A stretch of 64,000 bases of DNA from Formicarius rufipectus. Taxonomy: Eukaryota > Chordata > Aves > Passeriformes > Formicariidae. The notes under the pieces were generated by a model. The model was not told the origin of the DNA and searched no databases. It saw nothing but the letters and a program-made list of their open reading frames with translations. The translations under genes and the position numbers were made by a program. The stretch lies in contig VXAU01003997.1 in NCBI GenBank assembly GCA_013399695.1, positions 713,107-777,106 of the forward strand, read 5' to 3'. The number at the start of each line of letters is the position of its first letter. The first letter of the stretch is position 1. Of the stretch, positions 50,310-62,688 are shown piece after piece.

Positions 50310-50640
50310 CATCTCGTTAATGAGCTGCACTCACCCTTCGAGTGCCACCCCCTCGCCGGGAAATGGGAAACTGCAGCTATTGATTCGCTGCAAGTCAGCT
50401 CAGCCCTGCCCCGCTCTCGTCCAACTCGTGTCAGCACCAAACTGCAAGGAACAGCCACAGATCAGGCAGCTTTGCCCCACCCACCTTCTTACCCTCGCAG
50501 AAAAACCTCGGAAAATCCATTTCTTTTTCGCCCAGGAACTTTTTCTCGTCGCGGCTCCCGGGAAAAGATCTTTCTCTTTGGGAAAGGTGTTAATGGGCTG
50601 TTTGTCATCTGGTCAGAGAGCGGAACTGGACAGCACCTGA
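50310..50640. promoter_or_regulatory. Small CpG-rich patch
   Basis: By eye about 15 CpG in 330 bp, including CTCGTCGCGGCTCCCGGG near 50546-50563, immediately before the minisatellite. Subtelomere-like GC-rich minisatellites often adjoin such patches. Promoter activity is only a possibility. Confidence 0.3.
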
Positions 50641-50697
50641 AGGAGTCATAGACGCTGAAATCCATTCCTGCCCTTTCCTTAAGAAGGGAAAGCACGC

Positions 50698-51280
50698 AGG
50701 GCACACACCTGAGAGGGACAAACACCTGAGCAGGGAACACAACTGAGAGGGACACACACCTGAGCATGACACACACCTGAGCAGGGAACACACCTGAGCA
50801 GGGAACATAACTGAAAGGGACACACCTGAGCAGGGACACACACCTGAGAGGGACAAACACCTGAGCATGACACACACCTGAGAGGGACAAACACCTGATC
50901 AGAGCTCACACCTGAGAGGGACACACACTTGAGAGGGACACACACCTGAGAGGGACACACACCTGAGCAGGGCACACACCTGAGCAGGGCACACACCTGG
51001 GCAGGGACACACACCTGAGAGGGACACACACTTGAGCAGGGAACATAACTGAAAGGGACACACCTAAGCAGGACATACACCTGAGCAGAGCTCACACCTG
51101 AGAGGGACACACACCTGAGCAGGGCTCACACCTGAGCAGGGACACACACCTGAGCAGGGCTCACACCTGAGCAGGGACACACACCTGAGCAGGGCTCACA
51201 CCTGAGCAGGGACACACACCTGAGCAGGGCTCACACGAGTAGGACACACACCTGAGTAGGGCACACACCTGAGCAGGATA
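50698..51280 (+). repeat. Minisatellite, ~34 units of 17-18 bp
   Basis: Units of the form GAGCAGGGACACACACCT and GAGAGGGACACACACCT. Variants carry GGCTCACACCT, AACATAACT or CAAACACCT. At 51116-51238 the array becomes a 35-bp dimer repeated about four times. A multi-unit block recurs 238 bp apart (GGGAACATAACTGAAAGGGA at 50801 and 51039). Minus-strand Cys/Val/Ser-rich open frames here are artefacts. Confidence 0.96.
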
Positions 51281-51465
51281 CTCCACGAGTGAGGGTTCTT
51301 TTCAGTACAGGTTCCTACTCAGCAGAGAATAAAACTTGACGAAATCAGCCCCTGGCAGCACTCCCAGGATATTTTTCCATTCGCACATATTTCTAAAAAT
51401 GTCAGCGCCAGCCTAACCATTCTCCTCTGAGAAGTCTGACATCAGATGTACATTGGCCCAGGGGA

Positions 51466-51530
51466 AAAAAAAAAACCAAACAAAAAAACACCACCAACAA
51501 AACCCAAAAAACAAAATACAAGCCCCTTCT
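51466..51530. repeat. A/C-rich low-complexity tract
   Basis: A run followed by AAAC/CCA-type repeats. Confidence 0.85.
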
Positions 51531-52808
51531 AAAAAGGAAAACAAATTCAAACTATGTTACGCTGGTTTCTGCCTCTGGGCTCTGTGCAAACAAGAGGAGG
51601 AAGTTTTACGGGGTGATTTCACGCCCGTGACGATGCTGTTAGAAAATCAGGTGAGGGTTTCACAGGGATGAGAAGCGGATGGTATATTAGATTCTTCTTC
51701 AGGCCTGATTCTTGGATGTTTGGGTTTGTTACCCAACAGCAGACACATAAAAAAAGTCCCAGGCAGGACCTCAAGAGCCATGTGCAGTCCTGGAATTTAA
51801 TCCAGACAGCTGAACAACACTGTATCTGACTGTGGGAGAGCCTCCCCAGGGAGAAAGCATTTTGGCTTGGCCATTTTGTTCCAGTCATCAGTCTTGTATT
51901 ATTTTCTCTTCCAAATTCAGGCCCTTCACACACCTCCCCATCATCACCTGCTTTGCCTGAGAGACTTTGCAGGCCAAGACGTGGCCCGCTGTCATTCTGC
52001 AAGCTGAATTCAGGCAATAGGCAGTATTGTTTCCACACTGTCCTCCCAGCACATGCCATCAGCATTCCACCACTCTTAGGAGAGATCTCCACTTCATCTG
52101 GGCTGTCAGGAGTCAAGGAAAACAAAGGATGTGACTGCAGACCTCGAGCCTATCTGAGCAGGATTCCTGGAAGGGAACAGAAGTTGCCTTCAGTAGGACT
52201 AATCTGTAACTACAGAGTGAACAGAGAGCAGGATGTGCCTCCGAAATATTTTAAATATTTGCTCTCTCTCTCAGGGAAATTAATAGAAAGCCCTCCCTTC
52301 CCTTGCTGCCTTTGAGGACAACTGAATTTTCCTTCCTCTGTGAAGAGCACTACATATTTGCTTTCCTGCAACTCCATTTTTTCTACACATGCATTTTAAC
52401 TCCTGTTTCTAATTATTAACTCATAAACACAATAAACAGAATTCTTAACCATACTCATTGTTGGAACAGATCTCAAAGATTGATACCCTGACATAAAAAC
52501 TTTCATCAGACTTTCCAGGGGATGGACCTCAGCATTCTGGACTCCACATTCTGGTGGTCCTTTCTACATGACATCCACACTAAATCATCTGCTGAAGGAA
52601 ACCACCTCCACAGCAGCAATTCCTCAGAAATTCTCATGCCCATAACATTTGCCATCACCAAAGAGCCCTTCAGTACTCAGAGGTCTTGTCCTGGCACTCC
52701 TACTGAAGAATGGCAACCTGTGTCAGAGGACTGAGACCACTGAGGCACCAGAGGAGGACTGTGTTCATTGGAAGATCATATGGGATGTTTCTGGGGAGGA
52801 AACAAAGG
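51531..52808. other. Intergenic, no gene seen
   Basis: Unique sequence. The minus-strand open frame at 51619-52125 (168 codons) has no domain I recognise. Confidence 0.45.
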
Positions 52809-53070
52809 AAAACAAAACAAACAAACAAAAAACCAAACCAAAACAAACAAAAACCCCAAACCAAAACAAACAAAAAACCCACAAAAATAAAACAAAACAA
52901 AAACAAAACCACAAAAAAAAAACCAAACCAAACAAAACCAAACCACCAAAACAAAACAAATAAAAGGGGAGGGGAACAAAATCAAAAAAAAACCCACACA
53001 CAAAAACAAACAAGCAAACAAAAACACACAAAAATACCCCCAAAATACAACAACAAAAAATTAAAAAAGG
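52809..53070. repeat. Long A/C tract, (AAAC)n-like
   Basis: 52809-52965 has no G and only two T on the plus strand. A short GGGGAGGGG interruption follows, then more A/C to about 53070. Open frames on both strands (Lys/Thr/Asn-rich, Phe/Val/Cys-rich) are artefacts. Confidence 0.95.
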
Positions 53071-56000
53071 CAAGCCCATTGATAGGTTCGTGTTCACAAT
53101 GGTCCCTTCAGAGGGACTTACTTCTCACCCACTTGCTGGTGTGGTTGGCAGCATTAACGTCTTAAATGGTTGTAGTTGTCAAGATCCATGGATTACAGTG
53201 GCAGAGAAGATTTTAAATAAAAGTTTACTTCTAGACATGCACTCTTTCTTCTCAGTCTCACTGAATTTAACTCATGATCCAGTCCCTGGGGAGCACAACT
53301 GCTGGGATACAGATTCACTTTGAAGTCACAGCAGAATTCTAGAGCTGGTCCACTTCCTGCCCATGCTGGGTGGTCCATGGTTCCTACAGCACTACAACAC
53401 AGTTACACATTCTTGTCATATTTTTGCTTCCAGTATTACATCCAAAATCCCCAAACTCTGCAAAGGAAGCTTAGTGATGCTTTCATATCAGCCCCTGCAT
53501 ACCCATTTTTCTGAGGCTACCTCAAAGTATTTGGAGAAGTCAGAGCCATGTGGAAGTTAAGAGAGTACAGACTTGTCTTTTCCTTTCATTACGTCCCTTT
53601 CGGGTTACCATTACTTTAGGACCAAATTATCCTTTTAGCACATGTGCAAAAGTAAACGTAACCCACAGTGAAACCACTATGGACCAGCACAGAAGGGCCT
53701 TGTCCATGTCACAAAGTCCATGAAAATCTCTGCAACAGATCATTTAGGTGAGACTGGCCATGAACTTCTTTGCATGCAGTTTGTCCTGACCCCTTCCTTA
53801 TTTTTTGTTTCTTTGTTTTAATTTCCAGTTATTTTCTGGTCCAGCCTGATGGATAAGCAAGATCAGGGGACGTGCTTGCCCACCAGGACCTCAAGTGTGA
53901 TTCCAGTCAGAATTACAGGATGCAGTGACTGAAACACAAGGTACAACCTACACTAGGGCTGTGCAAGCAGGAAAATAAGTCAAAAAACAAGGCAATGATA
54001 TCCCACTCTCACTGCCATCACTCGTGCTCCTCTGCTTGTGTAGTAGAGTTGAATAATGGCAGCAGAGGTAGATGAGAACAGATTTCGGTGGAAATAACCA
54101 TGCTCAGTGGATAGAGACCAGTTAATGTTTAAGGTAAGAATGCACCAACAAGGGGAACTTGTAAAGCTTTTCAAGATACTCCAAGAAATTGCCTGAGGGC
54201 ACGATGCTGTGTAGCATCAAAGCAGGGCTTTATCTGCACTCACCACCTAAACAACTTCAGGGAACGTTCTCAAGCAATTCATGACAATCAACTACGCTGC
54301 TCAAGGCTCCTGCTCAGGCTGCTCGGTCTGTACCCAAGAACTCTCCCAAAATACTCCCTAGGCACGATGTGGGAATCAGCAGAGGGCAGGAACAGAGCCC
54401 ATTAGGCTGTGTGCCGATCACCTTGTTTTAGAGGGAGCCTCCAACAGCTGAGCACAGGCTGCCAGCTGGCCCTGGGGCCAGGGCATGCTCCTGGGCACAT
54501 GGTGTCTTCTAATATAGATGCAGTCTGGATGTCTATGAGAATTTGTATCTCCTCCTGAGTGGAATATCCAGCTTCCTTATTAAGAACAGAACCTACCCAA
54601 TTTTCCACTAGCAAGAGGCAGTGCAAATTCCATTTTGAAACACACAGTGTTTCCAAGCCTCCCAGAGAGATTTGTCTGCTCTGCACTCCTCAGGCTCTGC
54701 TCAGCTGCCAGTATCCATCCCTGAGATGGAGATACCCTGTGAGACAAGTGGGCAAGGGGAATCTGATCCAAACTTTGCCATTTTCTGGCACTCACTCCCC
54801 CAGGTCTGCAGGACGATGCCAGTGTCTGCTTTGGCTCCACAACTTCAGCACACTCACCTGGAGATGGGTACCTGTATCCTTTCTCTCAAGCACCGAGCAG
54901 GCTTTTAAAATGTGATCCTGAGAGACCTTGTGCAGGTATTTTGCTCAGGGGCTGAAATCCAGAAACGACTCTGGGAGCAACCATCCCTGTCTTAGGCAAA
55001 TGCCCTGATATCTCAGCTATAGACTCCTGCTCTTGCCTTTACTTATTTGGCTGGAGGAACACTGTCTCCTTCAAAGCACAGTGGCTGAGCTTCAGCTGGA
55101 GGGTATTCCTTCCCAGAACGATCTTCATCACCCTCCAGACTGACTGTTTCTTTCCATCATTCTCTGGCATAATAAAACAACATGTATTTTCACATTAACC
55201 TTCCTTTAAATAAACCTCTTATGCAGCACTGCCTTGAAAATTATAGTGTTTTCTGAACTAAAAAACCCATACAATTTGCTCTGCAAATGCAAAGTAAAGC
55301 CTTCCCTCAATTACACCCCCACAGATTTTCAAATCATTGTAAACAGGACAGAAAAAAATTATAGGGCTACACTGCTTACATAATTCAAGTAATTTTTCAC
55401 CTCCCCGATCCACTGACAAGCAGGGAAGAGGGAGAGGAATTGGAAGAAGCAGAAGAGGTTTTACATGTGTGGAACTTGCCTGAGGGAATGAAGCATCACA
55501 GAATATAACTAATCCCTATTAATTCTGAAGGGAGCAAGGAAAACCTTTGTATGGATTTATGAGGTTTTTTGGGGGGAAAAGGTGTTAGGACACCAACCCC
55601 TGGAGTGCAACCACACACAGGAATTTTGACACCACCACTCTGTTTCCCACCAGGTTGTAAATGACAGTCTCCATGGCACACCACAGCTGAAACACAGGAA
55701 TAAGAGAAACCTTTCTCTTCTGTCTCCTGTCAGTCAGGTGTTAAAATCTGCACTGATTTCTTTGGAAACATCCTCCTGATGGAAGTGACTTACTCATGCA
55801 GGAGAGAATTTGCAGATTACTTTTGGCAAATTTTAAATACTCTCTGGAAAATTATTAATTCTGCAGTAATCATATAGATTAGGTGTGCTGGGAAGCCCAT
55901 GTTTTAATGAAAGCATTTTGTTGCCAGCTAGGAAGGGTATTAATTTTACCATTAGATTAGGTCATAGCCAGAAATCAGGTGAATTGGCTGAAATTTAGGT

Positions 56001-57302
56001 TACTTACTGGATTCCTACCAAGCTATGCTGGCTGCACAACCTGCTTGTTCACAGTTCTTATGGAGAGAGAAATGAGCTTTTATTGCATCAATTGGTGTTG
56101 CTGAGAAAAGGGGAAAAAAAGTGTTTCCAGGTAGACAAGCCAATTCCAAGGCAGTGGTTCACACCAGCTCTGAGTCTCCGATTCTGTCTTATCAGTCTTG
56201 GTAAAAATACACTACAGACACCTGGGAGTCAAAAAATACCAAATAAAGACACTGCATTGCTACATTACACATGCAAGAAAGCACTGCCAGATACAAACTA
56301 ATTGTGTCTGGATGCTGCTCTTTTTCATTAAACAAGCTGATTTTTCTCTTTGCAATTTCTAATTCCAATTAATTTTTTCCTCATACCATTATGAGCTTCA
56401 CTTGTGTCCTGCTCCAATTAACACAAAGCTTTTTGTTTCGTATGATTTTAATGACACAATACCCACATCCTTCACAATGTTTCATCAGGTCAATATGGGG
56501 GATGTTCTGGCCAAGGGACTCACAGGTAGTTACTGCAGAGTTTGTGTTTATTCCTCCTATAAACTGACACAAGGATGTCACAGAGACTGGTTCTCACTGA
56601 GGGGTATCAGCACCCTGAGGTCCCAAATCTAGGCAAGAGCAACAGAACTTTAACAAGCTGACAAGGAGAACCTGGGAGCAGTCAATGGATACAGTCAGAC
56701 AGTCAAAAGAAAGCCCCACAAACCACAAAGCAAACACTACAAAGGTTACAAATACACCAAATACCACCTTCTAAAATAGTATTTAGTGGTGCTGAAGGCA
56801 TAAGCTTTGGCAGAATGATTTTGGAACAAAGATTTTGATTGTTCATAGGCTCTATTATTATAAAGACCTTTCCTATTTAATTTTTTTGGCATTTATGGCT
56901 ATGTTAGCCTATGGAGTGAGGCCTGAGAGTCACACAATGACAGGTTAAAGCTGCACCAAAGACAGGCAGGTGCTCTTAAAACTTTACCTCACAGTTTCCT
57001 CACTGCCCCTCTGTCCTGACCAGGATCAACCTCATTATTTGTGAGGTCTCTCCAACACATCAACCCCACCGGTGGCCAAGTAGGAAGGCCAAGGTCTTGA
57101 TGAGGTGCTTAAAGCCCTCTTTTCATTATTCCCCAAGTCTGGAGCAATCAGCCTGGAGGCCCTTGCCAGATTTCACAAGTGGTCATGCCATCTTGCTCAA
57201 GGACTGCGACAGATGTCAGCGAGGGAGCTCGTCCCTGAGCACCGTCACGTGCCAATAAACACTGTCCCCACTTGACCTCAGCACCAGGTCACTGATGCTA
57301 CA
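53071..57302. other. Intergenic, no gene seen
   Basis: 4.2 kb of unique DNA without recognisable CR1, LTR, RNA gene or credible coding exon. Confidence 0.5.
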
Positions 57303-57474
57303 TCAGGAAGAACAATTTCTTCCTGAAAAGCATTGGAAGGGGCTGCCCAGGGAGGTGGTGGCATCCCCATCCCTGGAGGTGTCCAAGGAACAACTGGATG
57401 TGCTCATGGTGGGGATGGGTCACAGGCTGGACTCGATCTGGGGGTTCTTTTCCAATCTAGATGATTCTGTGATA
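57303..57474 (+). repeat. CR1 LINE 3' fragment
   Basis: 'cattggaaggggctgcccag', 'ggaggtggtggcatccccat', 'ccctggaggtgtccaaggaa', ending 'ctagatgattctgtgata'. Plus orientation. Confidence 0.9.
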
Positions 57475-59022
57475 CGTTTCAGAGGAGTAAAGACTCCCTG
57501 TGTGCACGTGTATCTTCCATGAGACTGAAGGTGCACTCATATTTGCTTTGTTACCTAAAGAGAAGTGAATGCCAGTGCATGGAGAAGAGAAGCTGCTCCA
57601 GAGCAGGGCTCAGTGCAGATCAAGAGCCCCATCACCACCACCTCCACCAGAGCAGGGCTGTTTGCAGCAGGAGAGGCCAGGGAACAGTCAGCAGAAGTGC
57701 CACATTCTCTTCGCAGTGTCCAAATGAAAAGAGCACACAAAAGAGGGATTTGTTTTTGCTGTCCAGAGCAGCATTAAGTCCCCTGTGTGTTCAGTGACCC
57801 CACCAGAGGGGTCACAGTGCACAGCTGCTGGCCTGCAGAGCCACTTAGAGCCAGGCAAGAGACTGCAGGGCTAATCTCTCTTCCCTGAGATCTACATTTT
57901 AGATGTCCCAGTTCAGCCAAGCCCATTCCCATTTGTGCCTCTCCAAGCCCTCTCAGCCTTTGAAAGCCTTTGTCTTCCCTTCCTCAGACTTTTCTTCACC
58001 CTGTTTGTATCTAGACCATTGTCCTATTGTTCATAAAGCACTAGGAGAAGAATGGTCTTATATAACTCCTCATTACTGCTTTATCATTTTTTTAGAATGA
58101 GGAAAAAGTGAAAAGGGAAATGCAGACTCCCCTTGAGGCCAGGCTAAGCAAACTAAACTTACATTACTGGTGACCCAAATGAATATTCACTTCAGCATCC
58201 CCAACATGAAAGAATCCATTTTAGTTCATACTTCCCACACACAAAAAGACAAGTCATTGGCATGTAGGCACATGTGGGGTGGGAATTCTTCCATGCTGTG
58301 GCCCCTAGTCAAAAGACTTTACAAAAAAGTGTTGGTTTGTTGTTCACTTGGGTTTGTTTGGAATTTTTTTATCTCTTTGAAAGTATTTGCTATTCATTAA
58401 GCTCTATCTTAATGCTTTTGATATGGCAAAGAGGTTTTATTCCTCCTGCTATTCATTCCAGGTCCTCTAAGATAAAATCAATAATAGTTAGGACAGATTT
58501 CCTTCTAATGGGTCTAGAATTGGCGTTTGTAGCCAAAACCCTCTTCCTGTTTCGTATTTCCAGGAGTTTTTTTGGGGTGATCCAGTTCTTTCTTACTCTC
58601 ATACTCTTTTGTGGCAGAAATTTGCAATATAACGTGGCCTCTGCACCTCTTTGCATCCCAAGCACAGACACACACATTGCCTGCTGAGCCCAGTGGGGCT
58701 TCTGGATCCTGAAAGCCACCACAGCAGAAGCAGGTCCTCGCTGCTGGAAAGTGGGATTACACCCTCACCCAGGCCACAGCTGCAGTTCTTCATGCAGACA
58801 ATCCTGGTGCTTGGGTTGCAGCTGATCCTGACAGGATCCTGTCAAGAGGACTGCTCTGATGAGTTAGTGGCTGCAGAAAGAGTCACTCTTTGTAGGAACA
58901 ATCTGCTGTTGCCAACATGGTCTGACTCACAGACTGTACCACATTCCTGTATATTTGCCCCAAAGTCCAAGGAGAACTCCGAGGTTTCAGCACAGTATGT
59001 AGTTCACCTTCAAGTCACCATC
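57475..59022. other. Intergenic, no gene seen
   Basis: Unique sequence. The open frames at 58274-58687 and 58651-59079 are hydrophobic or mixed but show no domain I recognise. Confidence 0.45.
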
Positions 59023-59078
59023 AGAGAATCACAGAATCCCCTGGGTTGGAAGGGACCCACAGGGATCATCAATTCCTG
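59023..59078 (-). repeat. CR1 LINE tail remnant
   Basis: 'gagaatcacagaatcccctg', 'ggttggaagggacccacagg', 'gatcatcaa': the reverse of a CR1 3' terminus. Short. Confidence 0.8.
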
Positions 59079-59535
59079 ATCTCAAAACTCACAGTCTCAA
59101 AGATCAGTCCACCTAAAACACCTGCTTAAAGCTGAGCCCGTGTTAAATGCTGTGCTGAACTGTGCTCCAGCCACGTTCCTGGTGTTTGGCAGCAGCCTCT
59201 GTCACTAGAAAGTAAATCCTTTACTGCCTTATAAGCCAATAGATATAATGCACTATTTGTAAAGAAGGTGTCAAAGCCTGAACTGTGCTTGACAACTGTT
59301 TAGAAAACCAAGCCCAAAAAAAGTATTTTCAACCACATTCTGGTTGAAATAATTGGGTTGCTTTCTATTGAAAAGTTCTGTTGCAGTATTATGAAAGAAC
59401 ATGGCATATTCAAACTGAAGGCTGAGGAATGATTTGACAAGTTTGTGCAGAATCCTGTGCAGCACTCAGGGTATTTTGCTCTCACTAGGCTTGAGTTTTG
59501 TTGGAACAAACTCTACACTCAGTTGTATCAGGGGG

Positions 59536-59771
59536 CATATCAGATATTACAAAAATACTCTTCCCTATGAGGGTGGGCAGGCCCTGGTACAGGTTGGGCA
59601 GAGAAGTTGTGGCTGCCCCATCCCTGGAAGTGTCCCAGGCCAGGTTGGATGGGGATCTGAGCACCTTGAGCTGGTGGGAGGTGTCCCTGCCTTAGGGGAG
59701 AAGGTTGGCAGGGAGGTTGGAACAAGATGAGTTTTAAGGCCCCTTCCATCCCAGACCAATCTGATTCTATA
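59536..59771 (+). repeat. CR1 LINE 3' fragment
   Basis: 'atgagggtgggcaggccctg', 'ggcagagaagttgtggctgc', 'gtgggaggtgtccctgcctt', then 'ggccccttccatcccagacc' and a 'ctgattctat' end. Plus orientation. Confidence 0.92.
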
Positions 59772-61740
59772 TGCCGGAATCTGAAGATGAATTTCGCAGC
59801 CTGGCTCTTGTGGCAAGTTAAAGGCAAACACAAAGTAGGGCTCCACAAGCTGCTGGGATAATGTCACAGTTCACTGCCACAGAAGGGCGAGGATTTCACT
59901 CCTCCTTGCTTCCCTTTCCCACACCACTGGCCTTCCCCATCCCTCCCTTGCACTGGCTCTGGCACTCACTTGCTTTCCTGCTCACTAATTTGACAGAAAA
60001 AGATCTCCCTTGTTATTGCTGGACTGGATTTTCAGTCAGGTGGGTGAGCTCAAGCAGCTCCTGGGAGAGAAGGCAGCACCTGAACTTCCACAAAGACAGA
60101 GCCAGTTCAGCATATGCAACAAAAAGGGCACAGAGTGGGAAGAAGAAAACTGAAAAGGAGGGAGGAAGACAAGGCTTCCCCTTCAGATCACCACTGTGCT
60201 TTTAAGATGAGCTCAACCCACTCCCCCCATAGCCCTGATCAGCTTCTCAGCTACATCAGCTTTACACCAGTGTTACTCCACTATCTGCAATAACTACAGT
60301 GATATAACTCAGAGCACTAATATCCAGATGCAGGGTTCCACTGTTAAATGAGGGACTCTGTGGACACATTGTCCCTGCTCTGAGGAGCCAGCAGTCCAAT
60401 TCATCACAACATGCCACTAGAAGACCAAACTCTGGATGACAAAAGTGGTCAAGAAGGTGGGACTTGCAGTTAGAGAAAGACAAATCCAGTATTTTATCCT
60501 GAAAGACTCTGTGAATTGTTTGGTACTAATTCAGGTGAGTCAGGTGGATTTGATCACTGAAAGCAAATCAAATCAAACCACTTGTCAGCAAAACCTTTAA
60601 GTCCATCAGTGATCTACACCTCAGCATGTGCAACAGGGAATTACAGCACTTCTTTGTTTCATCTTAGATTCAGCCTCACCAAAGAGCTGATTCTGCACTT
60701 CCCCTTGATGCAAAAACTCCCACCAAAGCAAACAGGAGATCTGCCTAAGCCTGGAGTGCAGCTGCAAAGGGCACTTTGCCTGCCAGTCTTGTTGCAGCTT
60801 CTCAGCATTGTTATAGCATCACTTCCCACCTAAATAAACAAGTAAACAAGAAACCAACAGCTCACATTAATGTGAAAGATGCTGTTCTCTATTATGAGAT
60901 TCAACTTCCTTCCCCTCACCCCTGGGGTTTGGGCTGAGCTCTGTGTTTGTGAAAAATATTACTTGCCTGGCAATTATTTTACTGAATAGGAAGGAAAAAA
61001 TCATCCTGCACTTGGGCATTATCATTAAAGGGCATGGTAAGGGATGGGCAAACTGCACTTGTGTCTGTCTGAGAGAATCTCAGCGTGCTGCTCTCTGCCA
61101 AGGTGAGTTAAATTTCTCCCAGGACATACATCTGAGGTACTCATAACCCCGACTGAGCATTTCATTACAGTAGAAAATTTGTCAGAAACCAACCTGGAGC
61201 GCTGACAACCAAGCCTTCTCTTTCTTCTAGTCTTGCTGTGCCCACTGAGTGTGGGAAAGGCATGGAACATCCATCAGCAATGGAAATAGAAGTTCGAGGG
61301 GGAAAACGGAGATGTCCTTTGCAAGCAAAAAAAAAAAAAGGTAACAACAGCTCTTTGAGTTAAAGGAGCAACTCTGGGTCAGCCTTCCTCACTAGCAAGC
61401 TGCCGATGGAGACAACGAACGTGTCGTTCGTCTTGCAACATCGTAACTGTAAAATCCACCGAAAAGGTTTTGTTTGGAAATAAAAGCAAACGAGGGTGTG
61501 TTCTGATGCAAGATGATGCTTCCCATCCGAGTCCAAGCCATAAGCCACACAATGGTTACTGAAGTCGCACGGCACGCCACGTTAGACTCCTGAGGTGCCA
61601 TCCATTCCCAGTCTGTGATAACTACAACCAGTGAACTGTGTGCACAAATGGTGTGTGGATACATCAAGGTGACTGATACATGTGCCAAAGTAATCTGGAG
61701 TGTACAATGAACACACTTTTGCAGATATTGCACTGATATT
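59772..61740. other. Intergenic or distal 3' UTR of KCNA5
   Basis: No coding sequence supported. The right part (from about 61.36 kb) is non-repetitive, contains several CpG and could belong to a long KCNA5 3' UTR or a regulatory segment. A 13-bp A run lies at 61327-61339. Confidence 0.4.
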
Positions 61741-62007
61741 CTACTTTTTTGTTACGTCTGTCCACTCCCTCACGCTTTTGATCTGTTGTGCACTTGGATC
61801 AAAACCAGTAACAGCAGCCAGAAAAGATACTTTCAGTCTCAAAAATATAACAAAGGTATAAAACTGTAGAACTACCCAAAAAGAAAAAAAAAAAAGCTGC
61901 ACATACTTTCTGGAGTGAGGACAGTAAGCACATGACTGAATTATTTAGAAATTCTTAAACAGGAAGGTAATTAATAAAATTATTTATAAAGAAGTATATC
62001 TACAATA

Positions 62008-62688
62008 TTTAATAATTTAAGGCTCACAAGAAACTAACATATCAATGACAACAGAAGTTTTCTGCTATAGGGTTCAAAGCACCAAATTCACTTCACATAC
62101 AAGATAACCAGATCTGTACTGATCACAAGTGGAAAACTCTGAAAGTGCTGATCTGCTAATGTTCCTAGTGCTTCAATGATGTCATATGTCACAGGAATAA
62201 GAAATCCCCTTTCAACCATAAATACACTCATACAGATATAAAATATATTGGAATAATTTCAATTTGAAACTACAGTACAAAAGCCCTCAACCTCCCTCCC
62301 CCCCATCCATTCATTCTCCACACACACATCCCCCCGACTCTTTAATACTAAACTTGGAGCAACTGAATTGGTTACAAATTACCCATTTAAAACCAACCAT
62401 CATTTGCTAAAATAAGTTTCTACAAATTAGATTTTTCACTGTCATAATTTACCAGCTCCTGCATCATGGAGCGTGGCTTATTCTTAGTCTATTTTAAAAA
62501 TAAGTGACCCTTTGTGTCATGGAAAAAGAACATAAAAACATGTATTCCTGGAGGACTGCTCAGGACAGTGATCAATTTATAAAATACAGCCTGACTTAAA
62601 AAACTAATTGGTACTAAAAGAATAATTATAGTAGCAAGTTTCTGACACTAGAAAATCCTCCTTCATCTCTGAACTCTCTCTCTTCTCC
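62008..62688 (-). other. KCNA5: Probable proximal 3' UTR of KCNA5
   Basis: Sequence following the KCNA5 stop on the minus strand. It is AT-rich, non-repetitive and closed in all frames. No canonical AATAAA was found on the minus strand between 62688 and 61740. Weaker hexamers are present: ATTAAA at 62346-62341 and 62013-62008, and TATAAA at 61988-61983. The real end of the transcript is therefore uncertain and may lie further left. The extent is inferred, not seen. Confidence 0.4.

Noticed and set aside
50489..51110. Cys/Val/Ser-rich minus-strand open frames
   Set aside because: They are translations of the 17-18 bp minisatellite, with no start context or family.
52649..53165. Lys/Thr/Asn-rich plus-strand and Phe/Val/Cys-rich minus-strand open frames
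   Set aside because: They are translations of the A/C simple-sequence tract.
1..62688. NTF3 coding exon (expected neighbour of KCNA5 in mammals)
   Set aside because: The neurotrophin coding exon would appear as a ~250-codon open frame with the cystine-knot pattern. None is present, so NTF3 must lie further left or elsewhere.
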